Assembly: GCA_026002025.1 (NCBI GenBank)
Contig: BOAU01000103.1
Coordinates: forward strand, 1-5,943
Length of the DNA stretch: 5,943 nucleotides
Reading direction: 5' to 3'
From: Spirochaetia bacterium
GTDB taxonomy: Bacteria; Spirochaetota; Spirochaetia; Treponematales; Breznakiellaceae
The translations under genes were made by a program, and so were the position numbers. The notes beneath the pieces are model-generated. The model searched no databases. It worked only from the letters and a program-made list of their open reading frames with translations, and was not told the DNA's origin. Below, one piece after another: positions 1 through 4,116 of this stretch; position 1 is the stretch's first letter, and each line of letters starts with the position of its first letter.

Positions 1-386
1 AGGTGGACCAGGTTTACATCGGTTCCTGCACCAATGGCCGCATAGAGGATCTGCGGGCTGCTGCTGCGGTCATTAAAGGGCGCAAAATTGCGGACACGGT
101 TCGCGGGGTGCTTTCGCCGGCCACGCCGGGGGTGTTCAACCAGGCATTGCAGGAAGGGCTCATCCAGGAATTTCTGGACGCCGGTTTCTGCGTCACAAAC
201 CCCACCTGCGGGGCGTGCTTGGGGATGTCCAATGGTGTCCTCGCCGAAGGGGAGGTCTGCGCCTCCACCACGAACCGCAACTTCTTTGGGCGCATGGGCA
301 AGGGCGGCATGGTCCACCTGATGAGCCCCGCCTCGGCGGCGGCTACGGCAATCGCGGGAAGTATTATTAATCCGGAGGATATTTAA
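1..386 (+). CDS. leuC: 3-isopropylmalate dehydratase large subunit (C-terminal part, 5' end outside window)
   Basis: This is the last 127 or so codons of the large subunit of isopropylmalate isomerase, a cytoplasmic aconitase-family [4Fe-4S] enzyme that interconverts 2- and 3-isopropylmalate in leucine synthesis. The frame is open to the left edge, so the GTG at position 3 is an internal Val codon and not a start. The three iron-sulfur ligands of the family are visible: the Cys of GSCTNGR near base 27, and the two Cys of PTCGACLG near bases 207-218. The STTNRNFFGRMG segment, with the conserved substrate-contacting arginines, and the SPASAAATAIAG end follow. The style matches the short archaeal/clostridial-type LeuC (about 420 aa) more than the 466-aa enterobacterial form. 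The stop is one base before leuD, so the subunits are co-translated. Homoaconitase or methyl-/citramalate-type substrates are not excluded from this fragment. Confidence 0.93.
   Translation, partial: VDQVYIGSCTNGRIEDLRAAAAVIKGRKIADTVRGVLSPATPGVFNQALQEGLIQEFLDAGFCVTNPTCGACLGMSNGVLAEGEVCASTTNRNFFGRMGKGGMVHLMSPASAAATAIAGSIINPEDI
374..378 (+). promoter_or_regulatory. Ribosome binding site of leuD
   Basis: GGAGG lies inside the last codons of leuC, 9 nt before the leuD ATG at 388. It supports that start and translation of leuD from the leuC message. Confidence 0.7.
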
Positions 387-387
387 T

Positions 388-912
388 ATGAAACAATTTG
401 GAGGCGCAGTCCTCTTTTTAGACCGGAACGATATCAACACCGATGAGATTATCCCGGCAAAGTATTTGAACGAAAGTTCCAAGGATGCCCTCAAAGCCAA
501 TCTTTTGGAAGATCTAAAACTCCCCGCCTTTGATCCCCAAAAGGACATCGCCGGCAAGGGGGCGGTTCTGTCGCGGGCCAACTTCGGCTGCGGCTCTTCG
601 CGGGAACACGCGCCCTGGGCGCTGGAAGTAAACGGCATCAACATTGTTATTGCCGAAAGCTTCGCCCGGATATTCAGGCAGAACATGTACAACTGCGGCA
701 TGATCGCCGCGGAACTGCCCGCCGCAGTACTGGATGAACTTTTCAAAGAATTTACCGGACAATCTACTACCCTCTCCGTGGATACCGAAAAAGGAACACT
801 TACTTTTAAAAGCAAGGAGAACGAAAAGACCGTGCCCTTTGTGCTCAGGGATTTTGAAAAGGCCCTGGTGGAGTCCGGGGGCTGGGTTGAATATGCCGAC
901 AAACACTATTAA
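388..912 (+). CDS. leuD: 3-isopropylmalate dehydratase small subunit
   Basis: A 174-residue swivelling subunit that closes over the LeuC active site and supplies substrate-recognition residues; the LeuCD heterodimer works in the cytoplasm. Visible family motifs are DINTDEIIPAKYL (residues 15-27), NFGCGSSREHAPWAL (65-79) and IAESFARIFRQN (88-99). The length is typical of the short archaeal/clostridial-type LeuD; the enterobacterial form is about 201 aa. The ATG at 388 is one base after the leuC stop and has a GGAGG site 9 nt upstream. The loop after the first motif, which in archaeal homologues distinguishes isopropylmalate from homoaconitate enzymes, reads YLNE here. As I remember them, this matches neither the YLRT (homoaconitase) nor the YLVY (isopropylmalate) archaeal reference, so substrate assignment rests on family resemblance. 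Leucine biosynthesis is the likeliest role. Confidence 0.94.
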   Translation: MKQFGGAVLFLDRNDINTDEIIPAKYLNESSKDALKANLLEDLKLPAFDPQKDIAGKGAVLSRANFGCGSSREHAPWALEVNGINIVIAESFARIFRQNMYNCGMIAAELPAAVLDELFKEFTGQSTTLSVDTEKGTLTFKSKENEKTVPFVLRDFEKALVESGGWVEYADKHY

Positions 913-921
913 CATTTAAGC

Positions 922-926
922 AGGAG
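922..926 (+). promoter_or_regulatory. Ribosome binding site that fixes the thioesterase start
   Basis: AGGAG lies in the 20-bp gap after leuD, 6 nt before the ATG at 933. The next in-frame ATG at 942 would leave a 15-nt spacer, which is too long, so 933 is preferred. Confidence 0.65.
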
Positions 927-932
927 TACAAC

Positions 933-1331
933 ATGTTTATCATGACCATACAACCCCGGTTCGGCGATGTGGACGGCCTGGGGCACATCAACAACACGGT
1001 ACTGGCCTTCTGGTTTGAGACGGCGCGGAATCCCCTTTTCAAAATTTTCGCCCCGGACTTAAGCCTTTCCCTGAAAACATGGCCCCTGATCATGGCCCAC
1101 ACGGATTATGATTTTTTGGGTGAACTTTTTTACCAGTACGAAGTTGAGATCCGCACCGTGATCACCCGCATCGGGACCAAATCCTTTACGCTGATGCACG
1201 AAGCCTGGCAGCAGGGAAAGCTCTGTTCCAGGGGCAGCGCCGTTGTGGTTCACTACGATTTTAATATCAAACAATCCACACCGATACCGGAAGACAAAAA
1301 GAAATTACTGGCGGAACATCTGGCGCCCTGA
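933..1331 (+). CDS. Hotdog-fold acyl-CoA thioesterase, 4HBT family
   Basis: A 132-residue protein with the 4-hydroxybenzoyl-CoA thioesterase-like signature at its N-terminus. Residues 9-21 match R-x2-D-x-D-x2-G-H-x-N-N (R9, D12, D14, G17, H18, N20, N21), followed by the active-site helix ending FETAR (28-32). D14 lines up with the catalytic Asp of Pseudomonas 4HBT. The GTKSFTLMHEAW stretch (81-92) and RGSAVVVHYDF (100-110) are the expected later beta-strands. Such proteins hydrolyse acyl- or aroyl-CoA thioesters in the cytoplasm as dimers or tetramers. There is no signal peptide or membrane segment. The gene sits 20 bp after leuD and is probably the last gene of that transcript, but nothing in the sequence shows which CoA ester it uses. 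FadM/YbgC-like roles are equally possible. Its TGA directly abuts the stop of the opposing chrA gene. Confidence 0.85.
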   Translation: MFIMTIQPRFGDVDGLGHINNTVLAFWFETARNPLFKIFAPDLSLSLKTWPLIMAHTDYDFLGELFYQYEVEIRTVITRIGTKSFTLMHEAWQQGKLCSRGSAVVVHYDFNIKQSTPIPEDKKKLLAEHLAP

Positions 1332-1368
1332 TCAAAGCCCCAACACCACCCCCGCGGCGCCCGCCAGT
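1307..1368 (-). terminator. Possible intrinsic terminator of the aspS-ggt-chrA operon
   Basis: A perfect 8-bp inverted repeat (ACTGGCGG at 1307-1314, CCGCCAGT at 1361-1368) spans the convergent stop codons. A further GCGCC/GGCGC pairing (1323-1327 with 1356-1360) could extend it after an 8-nt bulge. Read on the - strand, the repeat is followed by AATTTCTTTTTGTC (1293-1306), a T-rich tract of the kind that ends intrinsic terminators. The loop is long and the stem is interrupted, so the call is tentative. There is no T-tract on the + side, so it would act mainly on the leftward operon, inside the thioesterase coding sequence. Confidence 0.25.
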
Positions 1369-1913
1369 GCAATATAAACCACCGGGTGCTTCTTGAATTT
1401 ATACACAAGGAAAAACAGAACCGCAAAGAGGATGCATTCCTTCCAGCGCAGCATTGCTGTGAATGTTTCGGCGCTACGGTTTATCAGGGAGACCGCAAGG
1501 GCCCCCAATGCGGCGGCGGAGAGGAGTCCCGCCCCGGCGGGCCGGAACCCGGCAAAAAGGGAAGCCACAATTTTACTTTCCTTAAAGGCGTTGAGAATTC
1601 GGGCAATGATAATAATGATGATAATGGAAGGACTCACCAGTCCCAGGGCCGCAATCAGGCCGCCGGGTATACCTTGGACCGAAGGTCCGGCATATTGAAA
1701 ACCCGTATAGGCCGACAGGTTTACCCCGATAGCCCCCGGCAGGGACTGGGCCACTGCCAGCATATCACCAATTTTTTCCGCAGTAAGCCATTCATCAGGC
1801 GTACCCTTCGCCTGGTCCGCCATTTCGTAGAGAAAGGGCAGTGTCGCATATCCCCCGCCGATTGAAAAAAGACCGATCTTGAAAAACTGCACAAAAAGAT
1901 AAAGTAATTTCAT
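1332..1913 (-). CDS. Short-chain chromate transporter (CHR family) subunit, second of pair
   Basis: A 193-residue integral membrane protein that forms one CHR domain, half of the roughly 400-aa ChrA transporter. The family hallmark FFKIGLFSIGGGYATLP is at residues 10-26 and AQSLPGAIGVNLSAYTG at 55-71. Hydrophobic segments lie at about 83-105, 117-142, 157-171 and 176-193. Short-chain CHR proteins are normally encoded as adjacent pairs and work together; here the partner lies directly upstream with a 4-nt ATGA overlap. GGGGA sits 6 nt before this ATG (1920-1924). Known members export chromate, probably as sulfate-like oxyanion carriers, but many CHR proteins have no tested substrate and the true one here is unknown. 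An unusual run of seven isoleucines occurs at residues 97-103. No regulator gene of the chr type is in the window. Confidence 0.9.
   Translation of the reverse strand: MKLLYLFVQFFKIGLFSIGGGYATLPFLYEMADQAKGTPDEWLTAEKIGDMLAVAQSLPGAIGVNLSAYTGFQYAGPSVQGIPGGLIAALGLVSPSIIIIIIIARILNAFKESKIVASLFAGFRPAGAGLLSAAALGALAVSLINRSAETFTAMLRWKECILFAVLFFLVYKFKKHPVVYIALAGAAGVVLGL
1605..1625 (-). repeat. Seven consecutive Ile codons, AT-rich trinucleotide run
   Basis: Seven isoleucine codons (ATT/ATC mix) in a row encode residues 97-103 of the second CHR protein, within its third hydrophobic segment. On the + strand this is a near-repeat of AAT/GAT triplets in otherwise GC-rich DNA. Length changes of one triplet would stay in frame. 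Confidence 0.6.
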
Positions 1914-2488
1914 TTGCTTTCCCCTTTGGGCTCAATCTTTTTGGCAGGCCGAAATACCAAAAGTCCAAGCACCCCGGAAGCGGCAACCAGCAGCACCGGC
2001 GACACGTTCCACACATCGGTTAGGGTACTAACCGCCGAAAGCGCAAAGGCAATAACGTAAATAATGAGTGCCTTCCAGTTTTTAAAGACCCCCTTCACCA
2101 TCTTGATCACCGTGTCCAGGATCAGCGCGCCCACCGCAACCCTGATGCCTGTAAAGGCGTGCTGCACCGCGGGAAGATCCGCAAAGTTGCTCAGGCAAAT
2201 GGCGATAATCGTAATAAAAACAACACCGGGAAGCACAAAGCCCAGGGTGGCGAGGAAACCGCCAAGCGGGCCTTTGCGCTTATACCCGATAAACGTAGAA
2301 AGATTCACTGCGATGATGCCGGGGGTCACCTGGGCGATGGTGTAATAATTCATCACCTCGTCCATGTCGGTCCAATTCTTTTTTTTGATGAGCTCCCGTT
2401 CAACCACGGGGATCATGGCATAGCCGCCGCCGAAGGTGAGAAGGCCGAGTTTGAGAAAGGTAAAAAGCAAATCGAAATATTCTTTCAA
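1910..2488 (-). CDS. Short-chain chromate transporter (CHR family) subunit, first of pair
   Basis: A 192-residue membrane protein, the partner half-transporter of the following gene. The CHR signature (LFTFLKLGLLTFGGGYAMIPV) occupies residues 8-28 and IAQVTPGIIAVNLSTFIGY 51-69. Hydrophobic segments lie near 76-99, 110-131, 140-158 and 162-179, and a Lys/Glu-rich cytoplasm-like tail ends the protein. I chose the TTG at 2488 because AGGA stands 8 nt upstream and the protein then begins MKEYFDLLF, close to the sister gene's start. An in-frame GTG at 2515 would add nine residues and overlap ggt by 10 nt, but has no evident ribosome binding site. The 3' end overlaps the next gene by 4 nt. The two halves differ strongly in sequence, as expected for an N-type/C-type pair forming a heterodimer and not a recent duplication. 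Chromate is the named family substrate; the physiological one is unproven. Confidence 0.9.
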   Translation of the reverse strand: MKEYFDLLFTFLKLGLLTFGGGYAMIPVVERELIKKKNWTDMDEVMNYYTIAQVTPGIIAVNLSTFIGYKRKGPLGGFLATLGFVLPGVVFITIIAICLSNFADLPAVQHAFTGIRVAVGALILDTVIKMVKGVFKNWKALIIYVIAFALSAVSTLTDVWNVSPVLLVAASGVLGLLVFRPAKKIEPKGESK

Positions 2489-2496
2489 AATAGTTT

Positions 2497-2500
2497 TCCT
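2497..2500 (-). promoter_or_regulatory. Ribosome binding site favouring the TTG start of the first chrA
   Basis: On the - strand AGGA (within AAGAGGAAAA) is 8 nt before TTG at 2488. The site lies just after the ggt stop codon at 2506-2508. The alternative GTG at 2515 has no purine-rich stretch at the right distance. Confidence 0.55.
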
Positions 2501-2505
2501 CTTTG

Positions 2506-4116
2506 CTACCAGCACGCAATATTACTGTCGGTGCGGCCTTCGGTGGCGCCTATGAGTACGCCGTTTTCCTGTCTGAGGATTATCTGTCCCCGGCCAAAGC
2601 TAATGTTTTGGAGCGAGATGTTTACCTCGTGGCCCATGGCGGCCAATGCGCGGGCTATCTCGGCGCTGAAACGGTCTTCCACGGCAAAAGCACGGCCCTG
2701 GAGCCACTGCCAGCGCGGGGCGTCCAGCGCCTGCTGGGGGTTCAGACCGAAATCCACCAGGTTTGTTACCACCTGCACATGACCCTGGGGCTGCATGTAA
2801 CCGCCCATCACGCCGAAGGGCCCCAGGGCCTTGTTGTCTTTGGTCAGGAAGCCGGGAATGATGGTGTGATAACTTTTTTTACCCGGCCCAAGGGCGTTTG
2901 CCGCCTTTGGGTCCAGGGAAAAATCATGGCCCCGGTTTTGCAGGGCTATGCCCGTGCCCCGGACCACCACGCCGCTGCCGAAGCCCATATAATTGCTCTG
3001 GATATAGGAGACCATATTGCCCTCACGGTCGGCGGTACAGAGGTACACCGTGCCGCTCCTGGGCGGATGTTCAGCGGATGGCAGCGAGGCCGTGCCGAGG
3101 ATTTCCTTTGCCCGCCGTGCGCCGTATTCCGGGCTCAGCCATTCGCGGTAATCTTCCTGCATGAAGCGGGGGTCGGTGATATGGGCCAGGGCATCGCTAA
3201 AGGCCAGCTTCATGGCCTCCCACTGTTTGTGGAAGGTGTCCGCGCTTTCCCTTTGACAGAACTGAAATTCCTTGAGGATATTCAGGGCCATCAGGGCGGT
3301 TACGCCCTGCCCGTTCGGCGGCAGTTCCCAGACATCGTAACCCCGGTAATTCACTGAAACCGGCTGGACCCATTCCACGTCATAGTGGGCAAAATCTTCC
3401 TTGCTGAAATAGCCGTTGAATTCGCGGCTGTCCGCCACCATGCGATCCGCCAGTTCGCCCTTATAGAAGGCATCGGCCTTTGTGTCGGCGATAGCCTGTA
3501 GGGTATCCGCATGGTTTTTGAGCACCAGTATATCCCCCGGGCGGGGATCTTCCCGCCTGGGCAGAAAGGTTTTCCACCATTCCTCAAAAACCGGCGAGCC
3601 CTGGGTCTTGAAGCGGAGGGCGGAATTGGCAATGGCGCCGACGAGGTTGGGCGCAATGGGGTAACCTTCGCGGGCATATGCTATGGCGCTCTCCATGACC
3701 TTGCCCAGGGGCAGCCGTCCGAATTTCTCGTTCAGGGCGGCCCAGGCCTTGGGCGCGCCGGGAACCATCACCGGGGCCCAGCCGATCTGGGGCATTTTTT
3801 CCAGGCCCGGATTTGCGGCCCGCAGTTTTTCTATGGAGATATTACCCGGAGCCACGCCGGATGCATTCAGGCCGTGCAGTTTTCCGCCTGACCAGATGAT
3901 GGCAAAGGCATCGCTCCCTATGCCGTTGGATGTGGGTTCCACCACGGTAAGGGCGGCGGCTGTTGCCACGGCGGCGTCCGCGGCATTGCCCCCCGCGCGC
4001 AGGGCTTCAAGACCTGCGGCAGCGGCCTGGGGCGAAGACGCGGCAACCATCCCTTCCTTCGCGTAAATGGGATAACGCCGGGAAGTATAAGGTGAAAAGA
4101 CCGGATCGAAATTCAT
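2506..4116 (-). CDS. Gamma-glutamyltransferase family protein, cytoplasmic YwrD type
   Basis: A 536-residue Ntn-hydrolase proenzyme expected to cleave itself into large and small subunits and to hydrolyse or transfer gamma-glutamyl groups, for example from glutathione. The N-terminal GMVAASSPQAAAAGLEALR (22-40) and GGNAADAAVA (42-51) are typical. The predicted new N-terminal nucleophile is T356 (codon 3049-3051), in the SGTVYL context aligning with E. coli T391. QSNYMGFGSG (373-382), NRGHDF (394-399, D398 matching the alpha-amino-binding Asp), the GG pair at 438-439 (oxyanion hole) and QPQGHVQV (442-449) follow. There is no signal peptide, unlike periplasmic Ggt. SYHTIIPGF (415-423) replaces the SSM motif of classical Ggt, as in the YwrD group. 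The ATG at 4116 overlaps the aspS stop by 4 nt with only a weak AAAGA upstream, so translation probably depends on coupling. The arginine that binds the glutamyl carboxylate in E. coli is not seen (NASGVAP, 84-90). The exact substrate is unknown. Confidence 0.92.
   Translation of the reverse strand: MNFDPVFSPYTSRRYPIYAKEGMVAASSPQAAAAGLEALRAGGNAADAAVATAAALTVVEPTSNGIGSDAFAIIWSGGKLHGLNASGVAPGNISIEKLRAANPGLEKMPQIGWAPVMVPGAPKAWAALNEKFGRLPLGKVMESAIAYAREGYPIAPNLVGAIANSALRFKTQGSPVFEEWWKTFLPRREDPRPGDILVLKNHADTLQAIADTKADAFYKGELADRMVADSREFNGYFSKEDFAHYDVEWVQPVSVNYRGYDVWELPPNGQGVTALMALNILKEFQFCQRESADTFHKQWEAMKLAFSDALAHITDPRFMQEDYREWLSPEYGARRAKEILGTASLPSAEHPPRSGTVYLCTADREGNMVSYIQSNYMGFGSGVVVRGTGIALQNRGHDFSLDPKAANALGPGKKSYHTIIPGFLTKDNKALGPFGVMGGYMQPQGHVQVVTNLVDFGLNPQQALDAPRWQWLQGRAFAVEDRFSAEIARALAAMGHEVNISLQNISFGRGQIILRQENGVLIGATEGRTDSNIACW

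Noticed and set aside
514..915. 133-codon open frame on the - strand opposite leuD
   Set aside because: It lies wholly within leuD, which carries all family motifs; no motif or ribosome binding site supports the reverse frame.
913..932. Promoter or terminator between leuD and the thioesterase
   Set aside because: The 20-bp gap holds only a ribosome binding site; there is no room for a hairpin with a T-tract or for paired -35/-10 boxes.
1386..1865. 159-codon open frame on the + strand opposite the second chrA
   Set aside because: It is the codon-aligned shadow of a convincing CHR membrane protein; its product is low-complexity and matches nothing I recognise.
1332..2488. The two CHR genes as one full-length chrA broken by a frameshift
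   Set aside because: Each half has its own start, ribosome binding site and complete CHR signature, and paired short-chain CHR genes are a known normal arrangement. The ATGA overlap is typical of coupling and not of a recent mutation.
2503..3357. 284-codon open frame on the + strand opposite ggt
   Set aside because: It is codon-aligned antisense to ggt, the same compositional effect, with no recognisable domain. The - strand protein here is a clear gamma-glutamyltransferase.
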